A DNA stretch of 64,000 bases, taken from Lycium barbarum (Eukaryota > Streptophyta > Magnoliopsida > Solanales > Solanaceae). The stretch spans positions 139,001 through 203,000 of the forward strand of contig NC_083348.1 of NCBI RefSeq assembly GCF_019175385.1, given 5' to 3'. The notes under the pieces were generated by a model. It worked only from the letters and a program-made list of their open reading frames with translations. It ran no database searches and had not been told where the DNA came from. The position numbers and the translations under genes were made by a program. Each line of letters opens with the position of its first letter. The first letter of the stretch is position 1. Below are positions 22,440 to 34,291 of the stretch, piece by piece.

Positions 22440-23953
22440 GAGCAACTATAGCCCGAGATCAGGTGCCGGAGCCCGCTGGCACCAGATGGCAAGCGACAGC
22501 CAGAGGGGGCAACAGAGATAGAGGCCGCAGGGCTGCCCCAACTAAGAGCAGGGCTCCTGCGATAGGACAACGGTGTGAGAGATCTCCGTCTCCAAATCCA
22601 GAAGATCAGTAGGTTCGAGACTAGGCCGCCGAGGATAATGTGGCACCAGCATAGGCACAGCCTGAGATTACTTTTGATCAGACTATGCATGATACTATGG
22701 CCCATGTTCTACTCCATCTAGATGCCCAGTAGGCTGTCGCTGGTGTTACTACTCCGGGCGGAGGTTCGCAGACTAGAGTTGGGCACAGAGACCTACTCGG
22801 ATGACACACCTTGCTGCAGTTATGGCTCTCCGTATTGATGCAGTGCCAACCTCAGGGGATGATCATAAACTCGTGGCGAGCCCTATTATAACCTTAACTA
22901 AGCAAGATCTTAGTGGGACATTTAGGAAGTTGGATCCATCGAGGTTTTCGGGTACTTCTGTAGAGGATTCTTATGAGTTCATCTTAGATATGCATGAGTT
23001 TCTACATAGGATGGGGATCGTAGAGTCCCATGGAATTTACTATGTATCCTACCAGTTTTGCGGCTACGCGAAGACTTGGTGGAGGTATTTTATTGCTTGC
23101 AGACCTGAGAGTTCTACTGGGCCTTCCTTGATAAGTATGTGCCCCGGGCTTTAAGGGAGGCGCATAGGGATGAGTTTCTACATCTTCAGCAGAGGGTTGT
23201 GTCTGTGGAGGCCTATGTGACCCGCTATCTGTATCTGGCCCGTTATTCCACTCCCTTGATCTCTACTGAGCATGATAGGATTAGGCGTTTTGTTGGTGGG
23301 CTAGTCGGTTCTCTTCATATTCCTTACCTTCAGATAGAAGCTATAGGGGCTTCTTTCCAGTCTATCGTTGAGCATGCTTCCTTGGTTGAGGTCGCTAAGG
23401 CTCGTACATTTGGAGGGGGTGGTGAGAAGAGGCAGTGTCAGATTGGGAGTTAAGATGGTTCTAGTTTGTGGGGCGCCGGTCAGTTTTCTAGGCCATATCA
23501 GCCATATTTCGGCCGCCCTGTGCACTCAGCCTTGCAGGCTTCCTCCAATGAGCCACCCAGGTAGAAAGCTCCTGAAAGCTCGTTTTCTCGACCAGTAGAC
23601 GGGGTTGTTTCAGCGGGGTCCTCAGCTTCAGTTTATCATTCTCCTCGTCCTTAGGGTTGTTTTGTATGTGGAGAGCTTGGTCATATTTCTAGGAGATGTC
23701 CCCGAGCCAGGCTGGATTATCAGTCTCAGAGGACTCTGACATCGGTAGGTGGTCGAGGAGGAGCTTCTCAGAGGGGTGGTGCTCAGATAGGCCGCAGTGG
23801 TTCTCAGGTTTTTAGCGATGGATCCCAGGTTGGTAGAGGTGGGTCCCAGTGTTTTAGAGCTAGATCGCAGTCTGGATATAATGGGGCCTAGTGTTACTCA
23901 TTCCCTAATAAACTCGAGGCAGAGGCCTCATATGTTGTTATCTGAGGTACTTT
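22440..23953 (+). pseudogene. gag: Element B gag (broken)
   Basis: The N-terminal part (about 22440-22800) is basic and Pro/Ala-rich, with TAG codons where Gln is expected (for example at about 22608, 22621 and 22652). The capsid part follows from 22801: LVASPIITLTKQDLSGTF, DPSRFSGTSVEDSYEF and YAKTWWRYF. A frameshift at about 23140 moves the frame to LREAHRDEFLHLQQ and SVEAYVTRYLYLARY. The CCHC zinc knuckle is intact in sequence (CFVCGELGHISRRC, about 23658-23700) but out of frame with the capsid piece. Confidence 0.85.
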
Positions 23954-23977
23954 TTTTGTCTGACATAGAGCAACTTC

Positions 23978-25770
23978 GTGTTATTTGATCCTGGATTCAC
24001 TTATTTATATGTGTCTGCATATCACGTCATTGATTGGGATTTGCCTTGTGATAGCATAGATATACCTGTTCATGTGTCGACTCCGGTTGGAGATTCTATT
24101 GTGGTTGATCGAGTTTATCGGTCATGTTTGGTTACTTTTATGGGGTATGACACTTGGGTAGATTTGATGATTTTTGATATGGTGGACTTTGATATTATCT
24201 TGGGAATGACCTAGCTTTTTCCTTACCATGCAATCTTGGACTGTCATGCTAAGATAGTCACGTTGGCCATATCAGGCATTCCTAGACATGAGTGGAGAGG
24301 TACTCCTAGCCCCGCTCTGAAGAAAATCATTTTCTTCCGTCAGGCGAAGAAAATAGTCAACAAGGGGTGTTTAGTCTATCTGGATCATGTGCGTGACACT
24401 ACTGTTGTATCTCCACCCCTTGAGTCCATTCCTATTATGAGCGAGTTCACGGAGGTATTCCCGACCGATTTGCCGAGTATGCCACCTGATCGCGACATTG
24501 ACTTCTAGATTGATTTGGAACTGGGCACTCGCCCTATTTCTATTCCGCCATATCAAATGGCACTGGCTGAGTTGAGAGAGCTTAAGGAGTAGTTGCAGGA
24601 CTTATTGAGCAAGTGGTTTATTAGATCGAGTGTCTCCCCTTGGGGTGCTCCTGTGTTGTTTATGAAGAAGAAATATGGATCCATGAGGATGTGCATTGAT
24701 TATCGCCAGCTGAACAAGGTTACTATTCGAAACAAGTGTCATATGCCTAGTATTGATGATTTATATGACAAGCTTCAGGGTGCTTCAGTATTAACGAAGA
24801 TTGACTTATGTTCAGGCTACCACCAGTTGAGGAACAGGGCTGAGGATATTCCGAAGACAGCCTTTCGGATGAGATATAATCATTATGAGTTTATGGTGAT
24901 GTCATTTAGGCTTACCAATGCCCCGACTGCATTTATGACTTTGATTACTGGCATCTTTAGGCCATTCCTTGATTCCTTTATGATTGTGTTTATTGATGAT
25001 ATCTTGCTGCACTCCAAGAGTAGAGAGAAGCATGAGAGCCATCTTCGCATTGTACTTGGGTTGTTAAAGAAGATTAGCTTGTTTGCTAAGTTTTTGAAGT
25101 GCAAGTTTCGGTAGGAGTTCGTGGCGTTTATGGGCCACGTTGTGTCTAAGGATGGTATCATGGTGGATCCTCAGAAGATTGAGGCTGTGAGAGATTGGGC
25201 GAGGCCCACTACTGTGATCAAGATCCATAGTTTTATGGGTTTGGCTAGCAAATACCGCCAATTTGTGAAGGATTTGCTTCTATTGCTTCGTCTTTGACCA
25301 TATTGACTCAGAAGGATCTTTCCTTCCAGTGGTCCGATGATTGTGAGTAGATATTTCAAAAGCTAAAGACTCTTTTGACTTCAGCCCTGATTCTAGCATT
25401 ACCCGCGGAGGGTAAGGATTTCGCGGTCTACTATGATGCATCCCATTTTGGTTTGCGTGCTGTGTAGATATAGGAGGGTAGAGTTATAGCCTATCCTTCC
25501 TGTCAGTTGAAGATCCATGAGAAGAATTACCCTACTCATGATTTAGAGCTGTTGGCCGTAGACTTTGCTTTGAATATTTGGAGGCATTACTTGTATGGTG
25601 TCCATTGTGAGGTTTTTCACTGATCACCGTAGTCTTCAGCATGTGCTTACCCAAAGAGATCTTAATTCCAGGCAGCATCGATGGATGTAGCTCCTAAAGA
25701 ACTATGACATCTCTATTTTATATCACCCAAGGAAAGCCAATTTGTTGCGGATGCCTTGAGTCGCAAGGTG
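23978..25770 (+). pseudogene. pol: Element B pol: protease, RT, RNase H (broken)
   Basis: The protease has LFDPGFTYLY (about 23981-24010), with the catalytic D-x-G, and FDIILGMT then a stop where MDWL is expected (24212). The linker to RT has FTEVFPTDLPSMPP. RT spans about 24510-25260: [40 protein letters not shown], and an intact catalytic FIDDILLHS (about 24990-25015). RNase H lies at about 25410-25620 ([22 protein letters not shown], a disrupted TDH). [11 protein letters not shown] marks the tether at about 25740-25770. Stops at about 24508, 24589 and 25112 and several frameshifts. Confidence 0.85.
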
Positions 25771-25899
25771 GTGAGTATGGAAAGTTTAGCTCGATTGATT
25801 GTTTTCGAATGCTCGTTAGCCATAGAGGTTCAGACTTTGGCCAACAATTTCGTTCGTCTTGATATTTCAGCCCCAGGCAGAGTTTTAGCGTGTGTTGAG

Positions 25900-27300
25900 G
25901 TGAGGCCTTTCTTAATAGATCAAATCAAGACTCATCAATTTGAAGATATTCAGTTGAGCAAGATTCAAGATAGAGTTCTGAGGGGTGAGGCCAAGAAGGC
26001 CATGATTGATTCTGAGGACATCTTGAGGATTAAGAGATGTGTGTGCGTCCCTCGTTGGTGATTTGATTCAGTTGATCTTGACTGAGGCCTATAACTCTCG
26101 GTATTCTATTCATCCAAAGGCGACTAAGATGTATCATGATTTAAGGCAGCACTATTGGTGGCGCTGGATCAAGAGGGATATAGCCGATTTCGTGGGTAAG
26201 TGTGGCAATTGTCAGCAAGTTAAGTATGAGCACCAGCGACCCAGTGGTGTACTTCAGAGGATGCCCATTCTCGAGTGGAAGTGGGAGAGGATTGCCATAG
26301 ATTTTGTGGGTCTCCTAAAGACCTTGGGTAAGTTTGATTCAATTTGGGTGGTAGTTGATCAGTTGACTAAGTCCACTCATTTCATTCCTATTCAGATTTC
26401 CTATACCGCGAAGAAGTTAGCCAAGCTGTACATACGGGATATTATGAGATTGCAAGGGGTTCCTATTTTTATGGTATCTGATCGAGGTACTATCTTCGCT
26501 TTCCATTTTTCGAGGGCTTTTCATGAGGAGTTGGGCACCCGATTAGATCTTAGCACAGCTTTCCACCCCAGATCGATGGGCAGTCCGAGCAGACCATTCA
26601 TATGCTCAAGGATATGTTGAGAGCTTGCGTTATTGATTTTGGTGGTCATTGGGATCAGCACTTGCCTTTGGCAGAGTTTGAATACAACAACAGTTATCAC
26701 TCAAGTATCGACATTGCGCCTTTTGAGGCTTTGTATGGTAGGAGATGTAGAACTCCGATTGGCTGATTTGATGCTTTTGAGGTTTGAACTTAGGTACGGA
26801 TTTGTTGAAAGAGTGAGGATGATTCAGTCTAGCTTTTAGCAGCTCAGAGTCAACAGAAGATGTATGCGGACCGGAAGGTCCGAGATTTAGAGTTCGCTAT
26901 TGGTGACTAGTTTCTATTGAAGATTTCACCCATGAAGAGTGTTATGAGGTTTGGGAAGAGAGGCAAGTTGAGTCCGAGGTATATTGGTCCTTTTGAGATT
27001 CTTGACCATGTGGGCAATGTTGCTTATGAGTTGTCCTTACCGCCAGGCTTGGCGGAAGTATATCCGGTTTTCCATGTGTCTATGCTAAAAAAGTACCATG
27101 CCAATGGTGCTTATATTGTTCGTTGGGACTCGATATTGCTTGATGAGAATTTGACCTATGAGGAGGAGCCGATTGCAATTTTGGATAGGCAGGCTCGGAA
27201 GTTGAGGTCCAAGGAGACTGCTTCTGTAAAAAGTGCAATGGAAGCATCATCTTGTTGAAGAGGCCACATGGGAGACTGAGTCCAATATACATAGCTGATA
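25900..27300 (+). pseudogene. pol: Element B pol: integrase and chromodomain (broken)
   Basis: The zinc-binding part is YSIHPKATKMYHDL and CGNCQQVKYEHQ (about 26100-26235). The catalytic Asp residues are in IAIDFVGLLKTLG (about 26292) and MVSDRGTIFAFHF (about 26470); the Glu region is frameshifted near 26575. C-terminal [18 protein letters not shown] (about 26962-27015), [12 protein letters not shown], then a chromodomain start ([14 protein letters not shown], about 27150), a frameshift near 27225, and EEATWETES resumed. A further stop precedes YPQLFADL. Chromovirus, Tekay-like. Confidence 0.85.
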
Positions 27301-27363
27301 TCCCCAATTGTTCGCTGATTTAGATATTTCTTCATTCTTTTCCCTTCTCGAGGACGAGCGATG

Positions 27364-27380
27364 GTTCAATTAGCATCTGA
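27364..27380 (+). promoter_or_regulatory. Non-purine sequence at the polypurine-tract position of B
   Basis: GTTCAATTAGCATCTGA abuts the LTR start TGTAACGATC. There is no purine run here, unlike in families A, C and G. It differs by three bases from a leader minirepeat of element E (42027-42043). Confidence 0.6.
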
Positions 27381-28030
27381 TGTAACGATCTGCTTGGTTG
27401 TTATAGTATTTTCGGCACTTTAACCCTTTCTCGAGCTTGGTTAGCTCACTTTTGACCTGAGAAGATTGTTAACATGCTTCCCAAGGTGTTTTGGGTTGAT
27501 TTTGGTAAATCTTTAGGAAAAATTGGATTTAAGCGAAAAAGAGTTGACTCAAAGTTTACTTTTGGGTAAACGGACCTTTTTCGAAAATTCATCAATTTCA
27601 AGAGATCCGGATGGTCATTTAGAACTTATATGCGTATCTGGTTCAGTTCTCAATGCACTCGGCTGCATTTTGGGACTTAGGTTGAAAAATTGTAATTGAA
27701 GTATCGGGGGTTGACTTGATCAACGAGACCTCCATAGGAAATTCTGAGGCTACGAGTGCGTCTGTAGCATGTTTTTATGTGTGTCTGTGTATGTGATTTG
27801 TGAGCAGATGGGCTCGGGAGTTAGTCAAAAATTCGGATTGAGCTGTGAAACTTGAGAATTATTCTGGTGTTTGGTGCCCGCTTTGGTGGAAGCGGTACAG
27901 CTATGACGGTCACCCTACCGCTGAAGCTGCCTGTGCCATTTATGCATGACCGCTGTAGCAGTCATGGGACCGCTGGAACAGCGCTGCTAGAGGGGTAATC
28001 TCATTGCGAAAACGGGTGATGGGCAGCTAG
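27381..28030 (+). repeat. Element B 3' LTR, first part
   Basis: It starts TGTAACGATCTGCTTGG and is interrupted after GCTAG (28026-28030) by element C. The U3 holds the CCGCT/AGCGG word cluster at 27880-27985. Confidence 0.85.
27880..27985 (+). promoter_or_regulatory. CCGCT...AGCGG word cluster, element B U3
   Basis: CCGC-TTTGGTGGAA-GCGG at about 27879, then CCGCTGAAG, GACCGCTGTAGC and GACCGCTGGAACAGC in about 100 bp. Same word type as in element E. Confidence 0.55.
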
Positions 28031-30461
28031 GGTTACACTTCTCACTCCATGTATTTCACCATATTAATGGAGTATCGGAGATGTCTAATGAAGTTTTGGA
28101 AGGTACAAGCCATTAGAAGTACGTAACAATGAAGTAAATGATGAATTACGATCTCGTAAGTCGTAATCGGGAAGGACAACCTTGGAACCAAATGACATGA
28201 CCATTATCAAGTATAATTAATGATAAATATCATGTATGGAGAGTTTCGGAAGATTCCAGGACCAAGCAAATCGAAGGAAATAAGTTTGTCGAAAATTTGA
28301 AAAAGGTTTGCAGAATTTTGGACAAAAATTTTAGGTCAACTTTAGAGGGGTATATCTCCTCGTATATCAGGAGTTTTGAAGTGAAACAAAAGCCTAAACT
28401 GAAGTTCAAGAAGTCTAGTTTCCAACGCAACAAACAGTTTTCATCAAAACGACATCGGAGTAGAGAGTTATGGGCATTTCAAGATAAGCCTCCAAGCTAC
28501 CAAATGGCGCCCCGCGGGCCCCATTTGAAAATTCGGTGGAACCGACTCTCAAGGGGTATAAATACCCTATTATTCCACTTTTTTCATCATTTACACTTCT
28601 TGGGAGTTCTAGACACATTTATACACTTCTCTTAAACATTTATAGCCCTTTAAATAAAGATCCAACAAGATTACACCAAACTGGTTCATGAAAAGTGATT
28701 GTTCTTGCTTGCACTTGATGTTGTGGTGAGTTTGGCCTTGAAAAAAGTTGGTATGGCTAAAGTTCTTCAAGTATAAGGTATATTCTCCATCCTATCTATG
28801 ATGTTAAGTTGATTTGAAGGTTTAGCAAGTCTTAAAAGGGAAATTGTCCTGGAGGAAAGGTCATAAAAGTGTTGTGTTGTAGTTATTGAGCTTATGGACT
28901 GTTTTGAACATGTTATAGCCGTGTTGTTGGGATAATTTCCATGTATATGGATGGTATCTAATATTGTTTGTGTGGTAATAAGATTATGCTCCTTGATTGG
29001 GAAGAAAAGAAGTGTATATTGTTATTGTATGTTGATAAACATCGTGTGGAATGTTTTATGGAATATTTTAGCATTGATGATGATGTTGCTGGTGTTAGTA
29101 TTGTTGTTGTTGTGTTGGTTGTTGGTATTGTGATTTCGGGCTAGGGATATAAACAGGGGAGATACTGCCTGAATTTTGGGAGATTCTGAAGGGGTTTAAT
29201 TTGAAGGCTTAAGATAAGCATATGATGATAAGCCAAACAGTAGTATGAATTCTCTTGAATGTAGATTTATGAGCTTGGAAGGACAAGCATTAAGTATTAG
29301 ATGATCAACAAGTTATGTTAAGGTTATCCTTTCTTTCATTTTAGCATGATCCATGATAGAACAAAACATAAATGAATGTTTCTCCATAATGATTCTACTC
29401 TTAGAACATTAGAGAAATTTACTCTTTGACATTCTTATGATTGAACTTCCAAGCATATTGTTTCTTAAGTCCAAAGTCCCGGAGGGGCATGTACGAGGTT
29501 TCTCATTTCCATACATTTCTTGATTAATTCCAAGTCCCGAAGGGGGTGTATGATTATGATGACTAGAGAGTCACTCCCAAGAGAGTTCCTAGTTTTATAA
29601 ACCTTATCATGCATTATACATATATGCATATTTATATACTTATGCATCATGATATTATGGGGCATGGGAAGGGCTACGACATTATATATGCAAAACAGTT
29701 GATCAACTGGTATATGATGACTGTGATGCTCGAAGGGGCCTATATGATATGGTGCCCGAGGGGAGAAGCTCGAAGGAGCGAATGGGTAAAGGTGCATATA
29801 CATACATGTATGTTTTCAAAAGTACATTATACATATTCATGGTCCTTAGCAACAGTCACAAGTACAATTTGACTCCTACATTCTTCTTATCCTTGAGTCT
29901 TGCTATGTTGTTTCATTTTTGTCTTACATATTCGGTGCATTATTCGTACTGACGTCCCTTTGCCTGGGGGCGCTGTGTTTCATGCCATATAGGTGCGGAC
30001 AGATGAGTAAAGGACACTCGCTGTAAGATGTTCCCGGGCTATCAGCTGGTTTGGTGAACTCCATTTCTATTCGGAGTGCATATGTATATATAGGTGTCAT
30101 ATACATTATGGGTGCATCTGGGCCCTGTCCCCACCTATGTTATGGTATCTTGGTTCATGTTAGAGAATTTGTAGATAGTGTCTTGTGGATAGTGTGTCGA
30201 GATGTCGACGGTGTTATAAGGCGGTTGATTTAAAGAATTTATTGTGACTAAAGGTTTTCTTTGACTAAATGATAAGAGGGAAGTCCCTGACATGATGAAA
30301 GACTTCTATTAAAAAGCTTTCATGTTTTACTTGATGGAAGAGTCATTTCATAATTTAAAGGTTCACAAAAAGGTGTGACTTATGAATAGAATGGTAGTAT
30401 AGCACTCAGCCGAGTAGGGTCTTGAGTGTCAGTCGCGGCCCTCCGGTTTGGGGTTGTGACA
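28031..30461 (+). repeat. Element C 5' LTR
   Basis: 2,431 bp, ends GGGTTGTGACA. TATAAATA lies at 28557-28564, after a GC-rich palindromic patch (CCCCGCGGGCCCC, about 28509). It aligns along its length with 31810-34286; the first ~30 bp differ by a small deletion. Confidence 0.85.
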
Positions 30462-30465
30462 AAAG

Positions 30466-30477
30466 TGATATCAGAGC
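30466..30477 (+). promoter_or_regulatory. Primer binding site, element C
   Basis: TGATATCAGAGC, one mismatch from the initiator Met tRNA site, four bases after the LTR. Confidence 0.75.
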
Positions 30478-31796
30478 AGTTCATCCTAGGAGTTGTCTGC
30501 AAAGTCGTGTCTAGTAGTGTCTTGTTTATGATGTGTTGCGCGTCACATTTATAAACAAGAGGCTACAGGCTATTTAGGGTGGTTATTCTTCTTTCTTATC
30601 CTAGATCGTGTTATAGTTCTAAGTTATAATATATGAAATCCTTGAATTTAACCAGAATATTTTTGTTGGTGATGAGTAGTTAATTGCTTAAGTTTTGGAA
30701 TGAGTGGTAAGAATTGAAGTTCATCGATCTGGAAGGTATGTTTCCTATCTTGTCAATATTCGTATATGAGGTAAATTCTATGTGGGTGAGTTATGTATCA
30801 TATGAACTTCTATGGTTTCTCTGTGAGGCATTGGATGTGTTTTCTGGGTTGTGTGTAGGTTTGTGATAGTAAGAGAGGAGACTCTGCCAAAAATTTCGAA
30901 GTTAAGTTACTTGAATATGTGTGCGCTATGGAAGAAGATTAAAAGGATACGTGGTAACAAGACTATAAGTTGGATATGTTGAGTTGTTAGTCGTGAGTTG
31001 TTTTCAAAGGAATCTTAAAATGGTTTTAGCTTAATTCCAAAGGATGATTTATACGGAGAGGATGACTAGTGGTTTGAGGGTTCAAGAATGACTTACATCT
31101 AAGGTTTTACAGAAACAAGCCCTATAGGAGATTTAGGGAGAACTCGATAGGACAGGTAGGGTACTATGAATTAAATGAAAGAAGGAGGCTTATTACGATC
31201 AACATGAACGTAATGGTTTATAGGAAAAAATCTAGAATTGGTTAGAGAATAATATGTCAACTTGGGGTCAATTGAAAAGTAAAGGGAAGTGTGTGACAAG
31301 GTAGGCTAAAGAACCGACAAAAGAGTAAATGATAGTCATATAAAAGGAGACGATATGGTATGTATGCAAGGTCGGCTGGTACAAAAAGGGATAATCTAAA
31401 ACAACACCAAAGAAGCAACCCAGTAAAGGTGTCATATCTGAACAAGAGAATTTGTTTACTAGTAGAGAAATAAGGAGTAAGGAAAAAGAGTACAACAATT
31501 AAAAGTGCTCACAGATCGGAAGGGATCTGTAGAAATCATGAGTTAAGGCCATCTTAATGGCAACATGTACCAGGACGATAGCTAGATAGCAGTTGACCAC
31601 TGGGTACGTACATAAGAACATGAGGATATGGAACTAATGAATGAGTTCGACAAAGAATTGGGAGAATATGAAAGAAGACTAATGAGCCTATAGTATAAGA
31701 GCATGGAGATCAAGAACTAAAGGAGGAAACCATGTCGAGAAATTAATGATAGCGTCGTAAGCTTGCAAGCTACAACATTCGAGGATAAATGTTTCT
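30478..31796 (+). other. Element C internal region, non-coding
   Basis: The leader has GTCTAGTAGTGTCTTGTTTATG and an ...AAACAAGAGGCTACAGG motif also found in decayed form in the leader of G. No frame on either strand resembles gag, protease, RT or integrase. Short frames at 31257-31498 (minus) are AT-rich and overlap in two phases. Confidence 0.7.
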
Positions 31797-31809
31797 AAGG
31801 GGGAAAGGA
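31797..31809 (+). promoter_or_regulatory. Polypurine tract, element C
   Basis: AAGGGGGAAAGGA directly before the second LTR. Confidence 0.8.
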
Positions 31810-34286
31810 TTTTACACCTCGCATTTTTAGAACATGAGCACGCCATGTATTACACCGTATTAATGGAGTATCGGATTTGTCCCATGAAGTTTTGGAAGAT
31901 ACAAGCCATGAGAAGTACGTAACAATGAAGTAAAGGATGAATTACGATCTCATAAGTCGTAACTGGAAAGAACAACCTTGGAACCAAACGACATGACCAT
32001 TATCAAGTATAATTAGTGATAAATATCTTGTATGGAGAGTTTCGGAAGATTCCGGGACCAAGCAAATCAAAGGAAATAAATTTGCCGAAAATTTGGCAAA
32101 AGTTGGAAAAATTTTGGACAGAAATTTTTGGTCAATTAAGAGGGGTATATCTCCTATTATATGAGGATTTTTGAAGTGAAATAAAAGACTAAATGGAAGT
32201 TTAGGAAGTCTAGTTTCCAACGCAACAAACCTTTCGTCAAAATGACATTGGAGTAGGGAGTTATGGGCATTTCAAGATAAGCCTCCAAGCTGCCAAATGG
32301 CTCCCCGCAAGCTCCACCTCGTAAATCGGTGGAAACGACTCTCAGGGGTATAAATACATTATTATTCCACTTTCTTTTTCATCATTTACACTTCTTGGGA
32401 GTTCTAGACACATCCATACACTTCTCTTAAACACTTATAGCCCCTTCAATCAAGAATCCAACAAGATTACATCAAATTAGTTCATGAAAAGTGATTGTTC
32501 TTGCTTCCACTTGATGTTGTGGTGAGTTTGGTCTTGAAGAAAGTTGGTGTTTATAAATCACTTCAAGTATAAGGTATGTTCTTCATCCTATCTCTTATGT
32601 TAAGTTGATTTGAAGGTTTAGCAAGTCTTAAAAGGAAAAATAGTCATCGAGGAAAGGTCTTAAAGTGTTATGTTGGAGTTGTTGAGTTTATAGACTGTTT
32701 TGAACATGTTATAACATGTTTTGGGCTAATTTCCATGTATATGGATGGTATCTAATGTTGTTGGTGTGGAAATAAGATTATGCTCCTTGATTGGGAAGAA
32801 AAGAAGTGTATATAGTTATTGTATGTTGATAAACATCGTTTGGCATGTTTTATGGAATATTTTGGTATTGATGATGATGTTGTTGGTGTTAGTGTTGTTG
32901 TTGTTGTTGTGTTGGTTGTTGGTATTGTGATTTCGGGCTAGGGATATAAACAGGGGAGATGCTGCCTGAATTTTGGGAGATTCTGAAGGTGTTTAATTTG
33001 AAGGCTTAAGATAAGCATATAACGATAAGCCAAACAGTAGTATGAATTCTCTTAAATGTATATTTACGAGCTTGGAAGGATAAGCATTAAGTATTAGAAG
33101 ATCAACAAGGTATGTTAAGGTTACCCTTTCTTTCATTTTAGCATGATCCATGATAGAACAAAACGTAAATGAATGTTTCTCCATAATGATTCTACTCTTA
33201 GAACGTTAGAGAAATTTACTCTTTGACATTCTTATGATTGACCTTCCAAGAATATTATCTCTTAAGTCCAATGTCCCGAAGGGGCATATATGAGGTTTCT
33301 CATTTCCATACATTTCTTGATTAATTCCAAGTCCCGAAGGGGGCATATGATTATGACGTCTAGAGAGTCACTCCCAAGGGAGTTCCAAGTTTTATAAGCT
33401 TTATCATGCATTATACATATATACATATTTATATACTTATGCATCATGATATTATGGGGCATGGGAAGGGCTATGGCGTTATATACGCAAACCACCTGAC
33501 CAGCTGGTATATGATGATTGTGATGCACGAAGGGGCCTATATGATATGATACCCGATGGGGTGAAGCTCGAAGGAGCGAATGGGTGAAGGTTCATATACA
33601 TACATGTATGTTTTCAAAAGTACATTATGCATATTCATGGTCCTTAGCAACAGTCACAATTACAAGTTGACTCCTACAGTCTTCTTATCCTTTAGTCTTG
33701 ATATGTTGTTTCATTTCCTCCTTACATATTCGGTACATTATTAGTACTGACGTTCCTTTGCCTGGGGGCACTGTGTTTCATGCCATATAGGTACGAACAG
33801 ATGAATAAAGGACACTCGCTATAGGATGTTCCCGGGCTATCAGCTGGTTTGGTGAACTCCATTTCTATTCGGAGTGCATATGTATATATAGGTGTCATAT
33901 GCATTATGGGTGGCTCTGGGCCCTATCCCGACCTATGTTATGGTATCCTGGTTCATGTTGGAGACTTTGGAGATTGTGTCCTGTGGATAGTGCGTCGAGA
34001 TGTCGACAGTTGTATAAGGCGGCCACATAGGTCGATGTGTTCATATTCATTGATTTAAAGATTTTATTGTGACTAAAGGCTTTCTTTGACTAAATGATAA
34101 GGGAGAAGTCCCTGACATGATGAAAGCGTTCTATTAAAAAGCTTTCATGTTTTACTTGACGGAAACATCATTTCACAATTTAAAGGTTCACAAAAAGGTG
34201 TGACTTATGAATAGAATGGTAGTATGGCACTGAGCCGAGTAGGATCTTGGGTGTTAGTTGCGGCCCTCCGATTTGGGGTTGTGACA
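31810..34286 (+). repeat. Element C 3' LTR
   Basis: 2,477 bp. It starts TTTTACACCTCGCA (a decayed TGTAACACCTCGCA) and ends GGGTTGTGACA. TATAAATA at 32349-32356. Confidence 0.85.
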
Positions 34287-34291
34287 GTTAG

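Larger units (their letters stand above)
28031..34286 (+). mobile_element. Non-autonomous gypsy element C, nested in the 3' LTR of B
   Basis: Two LTRs (28031-30461 and 31810-34286) flank a 1.35-kb internal region with a PBS and polypurine tract but no gag or pol. The flanks read GCTAG (28026-28030) and GTTAG (34287-34291), a 5-bp target duplication with one change. B's LTR resumes at once on the right side. The leader after the PBS and the tail before the polypurine tract (GAGGATAAATG) resemble those of Tekay-type elements, so C looks like an internally deleted (LARD-type) relative that moved with proteins made elsewhere. Confidence 0.8.

Noticed and set aside
29465..29803. 112-codon minus-strand frame and its partner at 33262-33528
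   Set aside because: Both lie in the two LTRs of element C and overlap equally long frames on the other strand. No motif.
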